Both the position numbers and the translations under genes were made by a program. A stretch of DNA of 64,000 bases from Biomphalaria glabrata (taxonomy: Eukaryota; Mollusca; Gastropoda; Planorbidae), in the NCBI RefSeq assembly GCF_947242115.1, contig NC_074718.1, positions 43,334,699 to 43,398,698 of the forward strand, in the 5' to 3' direction. Every line of letters begins with the position of its first letter. Position 1 is the stretch's first letter. Under the pieces are notes generated by a model. That model was not told where the DNA came from. It did no database searches and saw nothing but the letters and a program-made list of their open reading frames with translations. Shown here in pieces: positions 23,401-36,560 of the stretch.

Positions 23401-26400
23401 GTATTGTTTCTATAGCCTCGTCGTATTTCATGTTTGTGTTCACTAAAACTGAGACGACCACCCATAAAGGGGACTATTCAGCTTATACCACTACTTCAGT
23501 CTTGTTCAAGATTCCAAATAAAATAATTATTTACCAACAGCTAATTAACTAATTGTTAATTTTTTAAAATTGATTCTTGTGTTGCCAGGTAAAAGAAATA
23601 ATTGTGTAAATTTTCAGATTGATCCCAGATTGGGTGTCGGAGAAATAATGGGTACAAACTTTTATCTGACGAACAGAGTGAGTTGAGATGAGCTTTGTAA
23701 AAAAAAAATTAACTTTAGGAAAATAAATTTCTAAAACAACAAATCTTGACAAAAACATAGATTTGATATAGCATCCTTCAGGCTTAGTAAGAGGTAAGGC
23801 CAAGGTCAACTCAAGCAAAATCTTATATGTATTGCCAGAACTTACATTTCTCTAGTGTGAAGATCTGAAAGTTTAATATCTTTCATGGCTGACTCATACT
23901 GCTGTTGCTCAGCTGCATATAATAAAATGATGGGGAGGGTGAAGTCAAAGATGATCCTTAGACTGTCCACAAATTCTTTGCAAAGAGAAATACTGTCAAG
24001 ACAAAATCATTCGAGTTCAAACTTAGATAGAATTAGAAATAAATACTATATCTTTAACAAAACAGTTGTACCAGCGAGACGGTCTAGGACTGTTGATACA
24101 TATAGGACCAGGTAAAACCAGAAACTATTTTTATGAACTGTTACAATCAACAAAAATGGCTGAGACGGATTTTGGAAGTCAGTTACACAGATCGGGTCTC
24201 AAACAAGGAAATTCTTTGCCGAACTGGGAGTCGAACATTTTGTGAGGTTGTGACAGAGCGTCGCATGAGGTTTGCGGGACATGTTCTACGACAAAATGAA
24301 CTACGTATACAAGAGTTATGATGACATGGAGGCCAATACGAGGAAAGCACAAACAGGGACGTCCTCGTATTACTTGGCGCCACACCTTCATGGAGGACCT
24401 CAGAACAGTGGACACCAGGTGGGAGGAGGCTTCAGACATTGTCAACGACAGATCTTTATGGAGACAGCTTGCTGCCCAATGCATCGAACAGCGCGGGAGG
24501 ACCTAAGTAAGTATTAAGTAAGTTACAATTATACAGTCAACCATTTCAATTGTACATTCAATCAATCGTATAGTTGGCTGGTTGCATACCATCTTATTAC
24601 TTGTTTAAATCATTTAAATGTTTGTGTGGCGCAAGTGACATATTCAGACTCGAAAAGGCCCTAAACTATTTAAGATATGCAACCCTTTATAAATCCAGAT
24701 ATTATGTTATATCATATGTCAGTGCAAATATTTCTTGGGAGCCTTAAGCTATAGGCATATATGTTTATATATATGGCATATAGGTCACTCCTGACCTGGT
24801 CTGGCTATGTCATCAACAACACTTCATATGCCATCTGTTCTTACAGGGATTCTGCCTACATAAAAGTGTGTTTTACAAATGGTGATATTCTATTCTTGTC
24901 CAAAGTTCAATGTTCAGTATGTGAGCAGTGGCTGAGATATAAATTTATCAAGATCGTCTTTACCATGACTTGTTTTTATGGAGAGTATTATCTCACATGA
25001 GGTGCCTCTATCTGAACGTACAGTGTGGAATATATTTTCCTTGAGTTAAATGTTTTCAAACTCAGTTTGAGAAAATCAAGTTATCCAGAGATGAACGAAC
25101 AATAAAACAAAAATCCCTGGTGCAAACAGAACAACTTGACTAGATAATATTATTGTCAAATAGTGACGATACTAATGATCAATAACTATCATCAAAGAGT
25201 AATCACACCGAACAATCTACATGGAACAATGACATCCCAATATTTAGTTTTATCTCCCTTACATAGTACCATACAAAAACTTTTCTGGATTGTTTACATC
25301 ATATTTGATATTTTTTTAAAGTTAATTTTAACTTCTACCTTGGCCTATCTAGTTCTAAATATTCCTAAATTATGTTTGTTTACTTCAAAAAAGGTCTTCA
25401 AGATTATTCAATTTAGCAAATAAACAAGTTCTCCAGTTAAACATACACTATGGGATTTAATAGCTTGATCAGCCCTCCCTTGCACACTGAGGAGTGACTA
25501 GCCGCTCTTGCATAGCTTGCCCACACTGAAGCATGACAGCCTTAATTTTTTATGTCCCTTATAAGTAGGGATATCTGATAGCTAATTAGGCTGGAACTGT
25601 TGAACAGAACATGATTTACAATTATTTGAAACCATTCTCACAAGACTATCTGTACTATGGACACAAAAATGGACATAACCTTCTGACAACCTGGACACAA
25701 GCAGAACATAACTCATAAATTACAGCTTTCAAGGACCCAAATCTCCATTCTCCCATATGACTAGATAATATTAAGACTCTTGATATGATTAAACCTCCTT
25801 CAAAATAATTAGAATTGACTGAACACATTGAGTATAAAAAAAAGTAAAGTTCCCCCTTGTGGTCTATAGGGCAGATGATCTAAAGGTCATCTGATTCTGT
25901 GGCCTACGGTTAACGAGGGTGTCATGTGGCCAGTACAACGACCAACCGCCTTTACTTTTCCCCAACTAATGTCAGGTACCCATTAGAGCTGGGTGGACTC
26001 AGAGGCGCCCAAGGATCCCGAAATAAAAATCCCAGTCTTCACCAGGATTCGAACCTGGGACCCCAAGTTCAGAAACCAAGCGCTTTACCGCTTAGCCACA
26101 GCACACTGAGTATACCGGTACATTATTTGTACTCATTAAGCCTATTGTATAATTAAAAAACAACTACTAAAGAATTGATACTGCTACCATTTATCTGGTG
26201 AACATTTTAGCGTGTGTTTACTGCTGCTTGTCCTAGTTTTCTCTCTCCCAGCCGAGGGGTCACACAAAAAGTTCACACAGAAAGTTTTCATAAAACTTTC
26301 CAGAACCTCGACCACACAGGGCTTCGCAGGAATCTGGGTCAGCTGAGTCAGAAAAGAAAAAAAAAAGTATAAATAAGGTTACTTAAACAGTTAATGTTTT

Positions 26401-29400
26401 ATACAATTAATTTTCTTGATTTTATTTAGTTATACATGCTCTAGATTTTTTTGCTCTAAATTGCACAATTTTTTTTTAATAACAATAATAATAATCTTTA
26501 TTATCTGTAGGGAAATTTATCTTAAAATTTGTGCATTATACCAAACAAAACATGATAACTATAGAAAACCAAAATATACATTTGCACCAGACTCACTCCT
26601 AATTTACATGTGAAAAGTTTATATCAGATCATTAAATTGTATTTAGTGATTTGATTGCCAGGGGGTCAATATGTCTATTTGTCTTTGCTATCTGTGTCTT
26701 GTATCTCTTTTGTGATGGTAAAATCACAAAATCCTGACCCATGTTAACTGGATGTCAGTCTGTGTTGTTAAGTGCTTTGGTTAAAACAAAGGGTTCAAGT
26801 TAAAAATATTTGGATTCCTTTAGCATTAAGGATACATTTAAATTATTGTCAAGATATGCCAATGTGTAGGCTACACCTTTATATATAATTAGTCCTACAC
26901 GTGAAGGTCTTGAGAAGAAACAGCATCTAAGCTTTTACTTCATTCAAAACAATGTCAACATCCTCACCTTATTTTTCTTATTTATTAAATTATAATCATC
27001 TTCTAACTGAATCTTTAGACTGTCTGGTATGTCAAATTCCACAGAACTGGATTTCTGAAAAGTACAATTAAACAAATGCCTTTGGTAAATTATAATATTT
27101 TATTTTAAATTTTTTTAAAAATATTTTTAATATTCAAATATTTCCATCAATCTGGCACATAAAAAAAACACAGAAATACTACTTTTAAATATAAATTCAA
27201 TTTAGTCTATCCATAAACTTTCCTAAAATCGAATAACTGTTATTTAGTTATAATGTTAAGTTCTTGATCTATTTTTAAGCACATCTAAAAATTGTAACCA
27301 GTATGACTCACCAGTCTCTTTCTTTCTTGACTAGTTTTAATTTTGCCAACTTTCTGGAGAACAAAACAAAAAAAAAACATAAAAATTAAAACATGTTTGA
27401 TGTACAATTCAAGCAATGAGCATTAAATGGTTAATTGTAAGCTACAATTATCACACATATGGACAACTACTACTACTATAGAGAGAGAGTCTAGATGTGG
27501 GTCAAATTATTTTGTGTATTAAGTCATCAAAACATGGTGGCTACAAAATGTGTCAGACCAGGATTAAGTTTTATAGTGTCGGTCAGGTCAGAAAAGCCTT
27601 GAAAGACCTTGAAATCATATTCTATAAACAATAACCGTATCACAACAAACATTTCATTAACCCTTGAAAGTTCAAAGAAAGTTGAGAACAATGTCATCAT
27701 CTAGAAAAGTTTTCTTGGGAGACTATAAAAAGAAAACTAGGTAAGATTTTTGGGGTCATAGGTCATTTGATCATCAATTATTCTATTTTCACTGTGATCT
27801 GTTTATTAATAACTTTGTCATTCATGCTATTCTACAACTTATATGATTGATACAGGATTTATTTTTTTAAGTAAATATTGTTTATTGCTGTAAGTATTTA
27901 TTTCATAAACTGTCTTCAACACTGTGTTTCTTCATGTATGACTAGACACACCTCCAAACCTGCAGATTTATATTACTTACTTACCTACAGCCTGTCACCA
28001 CTATCGTAATATGGGCTGCCAATAATACATCTCCATAGTCCCCTGTCCTGGGCCATTCTTTCCATCTTGTTTCAGGTTGACCAAACTTTTCAGTGTCTAC
28101 CTCTAGTTCCAGACGCCAGGTGCTTCTAGGATGCCCCCCACTTTCTCTTGCCTTATGAGTTCCCCTTCAATGCCTGCTTTGTGATGCTAGTTGGTGCTGT
28201 GGGCAAAATGTGCCCAATCCAGACCCATCTGGTCTTTCTGATATCTTCTTCTACATGAGTTTGGTTGTTTTTTTGCAGGAGGTCACTGTTGCTGATGGTG
28301 TGTGGTCAACAGGTATGAAGGAATCTACTTAGGTAGCTCTTAATGAAAGTTTGCACTTTCCTAATGTTAGTTTTAGTTGTTCTCCAGGTCTTGGTTTCAT
28401 ATAGCAAAAAAGCTTTCACATTAGAGCTAAAGAGACGAATTTTCATTGCCAAGGAAATGTCTCCAGCTCTCCAGATTTTCTTGAGCTATATGAAGGCAAC
28501 CCTTGCTTTTGCAATCCTTGCTTTGACATCAGCATATGTTTCCACTAGTTGCAGATTTGTTACTTAGACAAAAATCTGATTGATAGTACAACACAACTCT
28601 CAAATAAAAATGTCACAACAATTATCTTCTTCCATGTCCGTTTTGAGAACATTTGTTGCCCAGTAATTTATCATTGCTAGATAGGGACAAAATTAAAATA
28701 GATAAAAAAAAATAGACATTCTTACTTTTCCAGTGTCTGATTCTTCCTCTGAGTCTTCACTCTCTGTCAGGACATCGAGCTCTGGGGGAGCTCCACCAAA
28801 GGCTTCATGGAGAATGCTGTTAATTTTTCTTCTCCTTTGACTATTTTTTCGACTGCTGTACAACAACAAAAAAAAAGATTTGGTTAAAACACAAAATATG
28901 AGGAGTGACGCTTAACTAATTAGTTGGGAACATACCAGTTTAACATGCAAAATCAGTGTGTCAAATTACAGAGACAAAGTTAAAAACTTGCAATTTTTTA
29001 GCCGTTTCAGCCAACTTTCTCATGAGTTCCCTATTTTCGTCTGTGTTTCTTAACAAATAGTGCTCACCAACTTGACGATCCCAGCTGAAATGAAGAAATT
29101 TTAATCAATTTTAATATTCTTATAAAACTGGCTTTTTCTTTAAGGGTAAGGTATCACTAGACTATGATAATTTAAATTTGAGAATTTATGAGCCATACTT
29201 TTAAAAAACAACACATAAATACTACAAGGACCTGCTGTTCCAGCCTTGAAAATGCACAACATAAGCTGGTTTCTTCTTTCCACTGGCATCTTTTATTTGC
29301 CTTTGTTCAACCACCTGAAATGTTAACAAAATAATCAATTCCTTCTAGTCCAGAATCAGCTAAACAATGCAAATGGGGTTAGTGTTTTCCGGTACCTCAG

Positions 29401-31171
29401 CATTACTTAACTCAGGTCAAGCTCATGACACACTATCATATAAAAACATAATTTTTTAAAAATAAATTCAACAAATTTCAAAACCAACATTAAAACAATA
29501 AAAGCATGTGTCCCATCTGTGAGTTCAAATGTATGTGAGTCATTAATTCGACAATCTCTGTGAGTCTGTTAGTGAAAGATGCTTCCATAGATTAAAATCA
29601 CTGAGAATCATTAAGTAATTAAGTGAAATTATTTGTTGTTATTATAAATATCTTTTTATCTTTGAATTCAAAAAAGAAGATTATTAAACCCTAGACACCT
29701 AAGAGTTAACATAGCCGTGCATGTTCACTAGAGCTGAGATCTAAAATATCTAACAGTAACACTGACTCCTCGCCACCTAACCTCACCTATCCCTTAGTCT
29801 GTTGGACCGTTGGGGCACCACACAGGATCTGTAAACAGTTCTCCATTTCTGTGTTTTATACCTTGGACAGAATCTCCCTCAATGGCAAGCCTAGATCCAT
29901 TCCTTTTTGTTGTCTTTTCATCTCTTTGTCTGCCTATTCTTCTTTTTCCTGGTACTGTTCCCTGTAGGTAGGTCTTTGCAAGCATTTTGGACATTGCAAT
30001 ATGGCCATATAATTTTAGTTTGCGTTTCTTTGACAGTAGTTAGAGTCATTTAGGGGGTCTAATCACTGTACTAATCCTGTCTCTAATTTCTTTGTTTGTG
30101 ATGTAGTCTTTGTATCTCTATGTAAATTGTGATGTAGTCTTTGTATCTCTATGTATATTGTGATGTAGTCTTTGCATCTCTATGTATATTGTGATGTAGT
30201 CTTTGTATCTCTCTGTATATTGTGATGTAGTCTTTGTATCTCTATGTATATTGTGATGTAGTCTTTGTATCTCTATGTATATTGTGATGTAGTCTTTGTA
30301 TCTCTATGTATATTGTGATGTAGTCTTAGTATCTATCTGTGTCTGTAGTATCTCAATTCCATTGTTAGATCTAGTTCTGCCAACTTTCACTCTTTTCAAT
30401 ATCTTTGTTCAAAGGATAATGGAAGATGCTCTCAGGGCTATGACTATGAAGGTACTTTAAGTATTAAAATTAATTACTAATTTGAAATTTGAGCTTCACA
30501 GATGATAGATGATGGTCTTGTAGGGACAGAAGAAGAACTGTTTTAGAAGTTCTAGACTCTAGAATACTCTAGATGACTTGGACTTGGTGATGTGCATAGA
30601 CAAGACTTACACAACAAATGTCTGATATTAGTGATATGGATGTATCGTTCAATGTATGTATCATTGTATGCAAATAAATGCCAAACAACTCAAATTATGA
30701 CCAACAGCCAACACTGGAACAGGGTTTTAAAAGCCTTATAAAAAGGGGCATCAATATTCATTTTTTTTATATTGGAGGCTGGAGGTGAAAATGACAAGTG
30801 ACGTTCAAGTGTCAGTAACTTTAAATACCTCAGAGTCAGAGTCTAAGTCTAAGTTAGGGTAGGTAGTACTACTGACTACTGAGTAGCTGACTACTGTCAC
30901 TACTCAACTACTCACTATTGCTACGTCTAGAGAACTAGTAGAGTAGTCTCGGTAGACGTCTAGACTAGAGACACTAGAGATATCAGTCATCAGATAGAGT
31001 CTAGATTCTAGATCTAAAGTGACTAAAGTAGATCTATTTCAGTATTTGGTAAAAACAAAAAGACAATTTCACCTTAGCGTCGTATAAGACTCTCGCTTTC
31101 GTTGCATCAGGCTCGAAACAGAGAACAATTTCCCCGATATCATATTCGTAGCGAATATTTCTTCCTGCCAT
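20492..31171 (-). CDS. MSL3: male-specific lethal 3 homologue (MSL3), complete
   Basis: Chromatin reader of the MSL complex, which brings MOF-type H4K16 acetyltransferase to active genes. Twelve exons, high to low: 31171-31073, 29314-29232, 29084-28992, 28855-28726, 27353-27312, 27054-26968, 26342-26188, 23992-23846, 23088-22638, 22482-22281, 21816-21732, 20558-20492. Phases close exactly: 547 codons including the stop, against about 520 residues for human MSL3. N-terminal chromodomain ([18 protein letters not shown], then [19 protein letters not shown]), a basic/acidic linker ([15 protein letters not shown]), and an MRG domain in pieces ([79 protein letters not shown]). About 150 low-complexity residues from 23088-22638 split the MRG domain, as in vertebrate MSL3. 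One intron is GC-AG, one acceptor is a CAGCAG tandem. The last exon (21 codons) is the least certain part. Introns hold LINE and SINE debris. Confidence 0.92.
20618..20888 (+). repeat. SINE family B, near full length
   Basis: Head GGCGCCATGGCTGAGCAG, B-box-like GGGATCAAATCCTGG, middle GGGTGCCTCTGAGTTCACC, end CTGCCCTATAGATCGCAAGG. About 270 bp. It lies between the last MSL3 exon and a LINE fragment. Confidence 0.8.
20935..21480 (+). mobile_element. LINE reverse transcriptase C-terminal fragment
   Basis: Pieces [34 protein letters not shown], then in another frame [29 protein letters not shown] and [19 protein letters not shown] follow the usual C-terminal order of this LINE type. At least one frame change splits it. 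It lies in the last MSL3 intron on the opposite strand. The same family, more decayed, is at 27.97-28.56 kb. Confidence 0.8.
22068..22270 (+). repeat. 26-bp tandem repeat in an MSL3 intron
   Basis: About eight imperfect units of TTTAACTTGAGCTGATTGAC plus CTACAG, ending within ten bases of the 3' border of the 22482-22281 exon, so the repeat starts right at the donor site. Confidence 0.85.
24130..24512 (+). mobile_element. LINE C-terminal fragment in an MSL3 intron
   Basis: [20 protein letters not shown] and [17 protein letters not shown] are followed, in a shifted frame, by [20 protein letters not shown] and [16 protein letters not shown], then a stop. This is the C-terminal end of a reverse transcriptase with one frame change and a stop in the joint. 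Confidence 0.75.
25842..26106 (-). repeat. SINE family B, near full length
   Basis: The minus strand reads head GTGGCTAAGCGGTAAAGCGC, B-box-like GGTTCGAATCCTGG, AAGACTGGGATTTTTATTTC and end CTGCCCTATAGACCACAAGG. It is inserted 82 bp from an MSL3 exon. Confidence 0.8.
26470..26545 (-). repeat. LINE/SINE 3' tail with ATT microsatellite
   Basis: The minus strand ends in AAATTTCCCTACAGATAATA then (ATT)n. The same tail type is at 44.75 kb. Confidence 0.4.
27972..28560 (-). mobile_element. decayed LINE C-terminal fragment
   Basis: On the minus strand, broken frames give [37 protein letters not shown] and [11 protein letters not shown], in the same order as the LINE piece at 20.9-21.5 kb but with many stops. 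It lies in an MSL3 intron, same strand as the gene. Confidence 0.6.
29765..30015 (-). mobile_element. LINE C-terminal fragment
   Basis: The minus strand gives [20 protein letters not shown] then [14 protein letters not shown] and WCPNGPTD, the end of a reverse transcriptase C-terminal domain. A related piece is at 52.44-52.66 kb. It lies in the first MSL3 intron. Confidence 0.6.
30098..30345 (+). repeat. 31-bp minisatellite
   Basis: About eight units of 31 bp built on GATGTAGTCTTTGTATCTCT then ATGTATATTGT, nearly identical to each other, in the first MSL3 intron. Confidence 0.93.
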
Positions 31172-32620
31172 GATAGTCTTGGTCTGGAGGAACACCGCGA
31201 AATTTATGATTTTGCCAGGGTAAACAAATGAATTGAGAACAGGAAATAAACAGATTTACATCATATGAGTCGTAAAGTAGATTGAGAAATGATTGAGATC
31301 TCTAGTCCAGACCACAGACCTATATATATTTAGATCTATATATCAAATAGGTCTGTGTTTGTATATATTATATAGGTCTGTGTTCTAGATGCGCTTTTAT
31401 GTATGTCGTAAACAAACTCTAATCTATAAGTTTAGAAAAGCTGAGTAGGAGTGACTTTTTTTTTTTTTGTTTTTTTTTTTTAACAGCGGGAAACAGTTTT
31501 AATTAAATTTAATTTAGAGCTAGTCTAAGATCCCTATCTTAATCTACGTGGCCATGCTTTCAAATTTTAATTAAAAATTGCAAAAGCTAGATCTAGAGTC
31601 TTAGAGAATCTAGATAGTTGAATTGGTGTTGAGTTTAAATAATAGACTAAATTGTCTAAATAGATCTAGATCTAGATCGAGTTAAATAATAAATTTTTAA
31701 ATTATAATAATAAAATAAATAAATTATTAATTTATAGTTATAGATCTAGATCTATTGTCTATAAATTATATTATCATTAATAAGCTCAGTCTAGTCTAGT
31801 TAATCTAGATTGTAATTGTAGGTCTAGTTCTAGTTGATAGTTGTGTTCTATCATAATGTAGTCATAGATGAGTCTATACTTAATACTTATCAATCTTAGT
31901 CTAGTCAGTGTGAGTGTATTGTCATAGTGTCGTCATAGTGATAGTCTATTCTATAGTCGTGACTATAAGTACTAACTAGAGACTGAGTCTAGTCTAGAAA
32001 ATCTACTCAAACTCAAGTGAGTAATTTAAGTTTGATAATCTAGAACTAGAATAATTATAGATAAAATACAATGCAGATACACGGATACAGGATATTATTT
32101 AATATTAGTGATGATCAAATAAACTAACCAGCTATTTACTTTAAACTAGCGACATCTAGCTCTCACTCTAAGTCCTAACTCTGACTCATAACTGCAACTG
32201 ACTAGAAAAACTTCAACTACCTTCTTTATCATCTTGTCCCCAAAACATTCCTCCCATTCCCAGGCTATCTTCAGCCTTCACCTTTCTTTTTCACATCTTT
32301 TTCTTTGTCACCTCACCTAACTCACGCACCTGGACCTGCACTCCTGATCATCTTATTATTCGATGTCATATTCTTGCAACTAGCCATGACCCTGTGTCCT
32401 GCTTGCACATTTAAACGTGACATGAACTATAAAATTTGTTGCTTTAATTTTTTTTATTTTTTTTTTTTTGTTCTGTTTCTGAAGTCTTGATACCTAACTA
32501 TGTTTTATTTTAATTAGTTGATAGACTGACACAATAGATTCCTAATTATTATTTTTTTTTTTTTTGTAGGGTGTTAACTTAGTTCAGTTTACTAACACAT
32601 ACATTTTTCTCTCATTACAG
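31172..32620. promoter_or_regulatory. shared upstream region of MSL3 (minus) and dCMP deaminase (plus)
   Basis: The two start codons face away from each other 1.45 kb apart. The deaminase ATG exon begins at an acceptor (CTCATTACAG, 32611-32620), so a 5' UTR exon and the true promoter must lie within this gap. Part of it (31.54-32.04 kb) is an AT-rich island full of TCTAGA/AGATCT. No TATA box can be fixed. Confidence 0.4.
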
Positions 32621-35600
32621 AACTATGACAGGTCCACCTACAAAACGCAGCAGTTATTTAGAATGGGAAGAGTATTTCATGGCTATTGCATTTCTAAGTG
32701 CACAAAGGAGCAAGGACCCTAGAACACAGGTCTCTCAATTATTAACTGGACTCTCGTTTTTCCAACACAATGCTACCAACAGTTGATCAAATTGTTTCTG
32801 ATCTCGAACTTTCATTTTTTTTGTTTTCGTCTTAATTTTTTTAGTAGCATTTTAATTTTTTTGTGATTTGACTCTTGCACTATTTGGAGGGTACTTTCCT
32901 TTTTTTGCTTTCTCCACCATCAAGATTTCTGTGCAGTTACATTGGAAGCTCATAATTAATAGAAAAGCTAAATTTTAAGATATTATTTAGTTGTGATGGT
33001 AAAGCTAAAACTAATTTGTTCATTTCTTATAGTATTTAGTATTATAATAATGCAATTTATAAAGTTAAACTATATCTGCAATGTTTAGTGACTTGTTCTT
33101 CTTCTTCCTTGTCCTCAATATTAAGTCGGAGCATTCAGATGACTAGACCAATATATGAGATTAACTGCGCAGTAGTTTCCAAATCAAAGAGCTCTGCATA
33201 GAGTTTTCTTTCTATAGGAGTGTTTTGGGGCAAGTGTCCTGTTTGGCCCTTTTGATAAAGATTGCAGTTTTGAATGATATGGTCAGCATTCTCTGGTGAC
33301 ACTCCACATGGGCATATTTCGCTAGGTTAGTGCCCTGTCAATTCAAGAGTTAACAGGTTTCAAAAACTAACACCTTGAAAAAAATGTTACAGGAATTTTG
33401 TTCAGAAATAAAATTATTCATTTAGTTCAATACATTTTTTTTTTTTCAAGCAGATGGGATTATGGTGAGTTGAACCACACACAAATGTGTTGACAGTTCA
33501 ATGACTAGCCAGCTGGTCATATGTTTTTAGCAATGTGTACTTTCAAATTTCAAACAAGGAAAGTTTCACATGCCTTCCAATGTTGACTCCACATAAGGAT
33601 GTAAAAACTTGTCTTTGAAATTATCTTAGTGATTTAAGAAGTATCAGGCAATATTTTTTTATGGCTAGTCTCAATTATGTTTTTTATGTTAATTATTTCT
33701 TTCATTGTCAGGTAGGAGCCTGCATTGTCAACCAAGATAAGAAGATTATTGGTATTGGCTACAATGGTATGCCTAATGGATGTAGTGATGACAAAATGCC
33801 CTGGAACAAAGCAGAGAATGATAACGAAGAAAGTTGGTTGCAAAGCAAAACACCTTATGGTATTTGCTTTAAAAACATTTTAATGTCTGTTTTTTTCTGT
33901 ATTTAAAATAAAAAGTTTTATGTCCATCGAACTCAAGTTCTAAGACTTTGTTGTAGTCATTTAGCTCATGATAAAGCTGTTCTTTAATTTTCTTGAATTT
34001 GAATATACCCAAATTTGAAGTTCTGCTTACAACTGTTGACTTTGAAATTTAATTCTAATCAATCATTGATGACAAATTGATAGGAAGTAAAAAAAAAAAA
34101 GACATTGGCAGTTTTTTTCATTTGTATCTTATCCAGTTTCCTTCTTATGTGTTGTCTTTCCTTCAGCTCTTGCCTGTGTCTCTTTTTTTTTCTGGTTCTG
34201 TTTCTTGTTGGAAAGTTGTTGTTTTTTTGTTTTTTTTTGCAATGACAAGAAGGTCTTCATGAGACTGATCAAAATTTTGATCTTCTTAGGTTGTTGTTGT
34301 TTTTTTTTTCAGTTTTGATGGTGGAAAAGCTCTGTACACTTTTTTTTGCTTTTTTGTAACCCTTGAGATGTATCATTTTTACCTCATCTGTCTTATCAAT
34401 ATTTAAGTCTTTTTTTTTTGTGCTTTTAAGTAATTTTTTATAAATGCAGGTAGTTATAATTACATTATGAATAGATTTGTTGTTTTTACCATTCTAATAA
34501 ACTTATTTTGTTTTGTTTTTTTTAGTTTGTCATGCAGAACTAAATGCTGTCCTCAATAAAAATCTGGCAGATATCAAAGGCTGTATAATTTATGTAGCTT
34601 TGTTCCCATGCAATATGTGTGCTCAAATCATCATCCAGTCTGGCATATCAGAAGTCATTTATTACTCTGATAAGTATCATAATCAAGCCAAGTTCAAGGC
34701 CTCCAGACATTTGCTAGATACTGCTGGGGTGAAGTACAGGTGGGTGTTTGTATCTTTTTAAGTTTGATAGGAATAGAAAGTAACATTTTGAAACTCAAGT
34801 TCTAAACCTGAAAGTCCAAATTACAGTGTTTATTTGTTTTGTATTTGCTACTCAGTCTGAACAAAGTCAAGTTCAAAGTTCACACAATGGACAGTTCCAT
34901 AGAAATTTCTTTTCTACTTTTGCAGTAATTAAAAAATTGCAAAGATGTTTTTATTTATTAAATTTGTTGAGCACTGTTATTTTAGAATTATACAAAAAAT
35001 TGCAGACTCATGGTTGTTATAAGTATATCCACCTTAAGAACTCTAAATGATTAAATGTTAATGTTTTACAGTGCTTGCTGCTTGGAAAATAATTGGCAAC
35101 AAGCGAGCTCCACTGGGACACCTATGCAGCACAAATTTAACCTTAAAATACAAGTCACTAATTACAGATACAAGAACTCTTTTTTGTTCCCTTCACAAAT
35201 GAAATATTAAATAAAAGCCAGCTTAAACCCCACTCCTTCAGTGAGACATATGAATGTGCAATGCAGCATTGTAATATTTTGTTATACCATATATTATGTT
35301 GAAAAAACAAAGATTAAAATATTTATAAATTAGGGTCTATTCTGTTTAAAGAACAACCATTATATCACTGATATAAAATGTAATAAACTAAAACTGGTTG
35401 GGTGTAGAGTGCACTCTAATGTGAAAGATCTGCATTAAATAATGTTTACATGTATGGGTGGGGGGCATGATGACTGAGTGGTATAGGGATTGGCCACCTC
35501 GGTGTCCTGTGTTTAAATCCTGGTAGAGACTGGGATTTTGAATTTCTGGATTTTTTATTGGGTATCTGAGATGAGTTGGGGAAAAAATAAAGGCAGTTAA

Positions 35601-36560
35601 TCATTGTGCTGGCCTCATGATACCCTCATTAACCGTAGTCCACAGAAATGTACTATAATTACATCATCTGCCCTATAGATTTGCAAGATTTGAAAGGGGA
35701 ACTTACATTAGATAACTTTTACTGTTTAGAAATGAGAACTTTTTCATTATTCAATATGCTGTATACACATTTTAGTCTAAGACTCAGTTTCTTGATACGT
35801 TATTCTACTTATTATTTATTTTTCATTATTCGTATGCTTTTTTTTTTCCTGGAATGGTGAATGAGTTAAGCAATTTTTAAAGCTATCAGACTTCGAAATG
35901 CTATTATTAAAAAAACAAAAGGGAATACTGTACTAATAAAAATATTATAAGGTAATTCTTAAACTTTATGTTTATTTTAGGGTGAAGGGGGATTTAGACC
36001 TAGAAAAAAAAATTATTTTAGCAGTTTATTGATTTGATTTTTATTTCAATTTATGTTTGTTTGTTTTTTATTTTAGGCAATTCAGACCTCGTCAAAAACA
36101 AATAGTTATAGATTTTAATTGCATTGAAGAGTTACCAACTATGTCTGAAATTGGTAACTCATCATCCAGTAGAAACGTAAATGACACCACCGAGGAAGTT
36201 ATCCACAGAAATGTTACTGATGATAGAAAAGAAGCATTTAGTGCCAGTAACGGAAAACCAACTTATAACCTAAATCAGAACCTAAACAGCAACAGTAAAA
36301 GTGAATGTGATGGCATGGCCATCAACAACAACAACAAGGGAGTTTCTCAAGCTTTCAGTCTTGATGACCACGTACAGCATCAACAGATTCACCAAGTTGA
36401 CGATGGGCCAGTACAGATCATGCCCGTGCCTACTTCCCCAGAAGTGAGAGATGAGTATCTGGAATACAAATTTGCGGTGGTTTCTACATTTGTTATATTA
36501 TTTGTGGCTTTCTTTAGCTGGTATTTATCTCATTGTAAGTTAATCATAAGTAGCGTATAA
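32621..36560 (+). CDS. DCTD: deoxycytidylate (dCMP) deaminase with long C-terminal tail
   Basis: Zinc enzyme turning dCMP into dUMP, feeding thymidylate synthesis. Coding exons 32625-32729, 33712-33859, 34526-34739 and 36077-36560 join in phase into 317 codons including the stop; the ATG exon starts at 32621 after a 5' UTR intron. Seen: [20 protein letters not shown] at the N-terminus, [12 protein letters not shown], the zinc/catalytic motif CHAELNA, the second zinc motif PCNMC, and a C-terminal block [17 protein letters not shown] that matches the end of animal DCTD. The family is usually about 180 residues. Here about 145 more follow, rich in N, S and D, then a hydrophobic run [19 protein letters not shown] and ten last residues, which looks like a tail anchor. 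A strong donor (GTAAGT) at 36533 might instead splice away the last residues. Confidence 0.92.
33110..33345 (-). mobile_element. LINE RNase H-region fragment
   Basis: The minus strand gives [35 protein letters not shown] and [12 protein letters not shown], the usual end of a LINE with an RNase H region. It lies in the first coding intron of the deaminase. Confidence 0.6.
35461..35706 (+). repeat. SINE family B
   Basis: GGGCATGATGACTGAGTGG head, GAGACTGGGATTTTGAATTT middle, CTGCCCTATAGATTTGCAAG end, in the third coding intron of the deaminase. Confidence 0.75.

Noticed and set aside
33634-33843. Minus-strand frame over deaminase exon 2
   Set aside because: Shadow of the [12 protein letters not shown] coding exon on the opposite strand.
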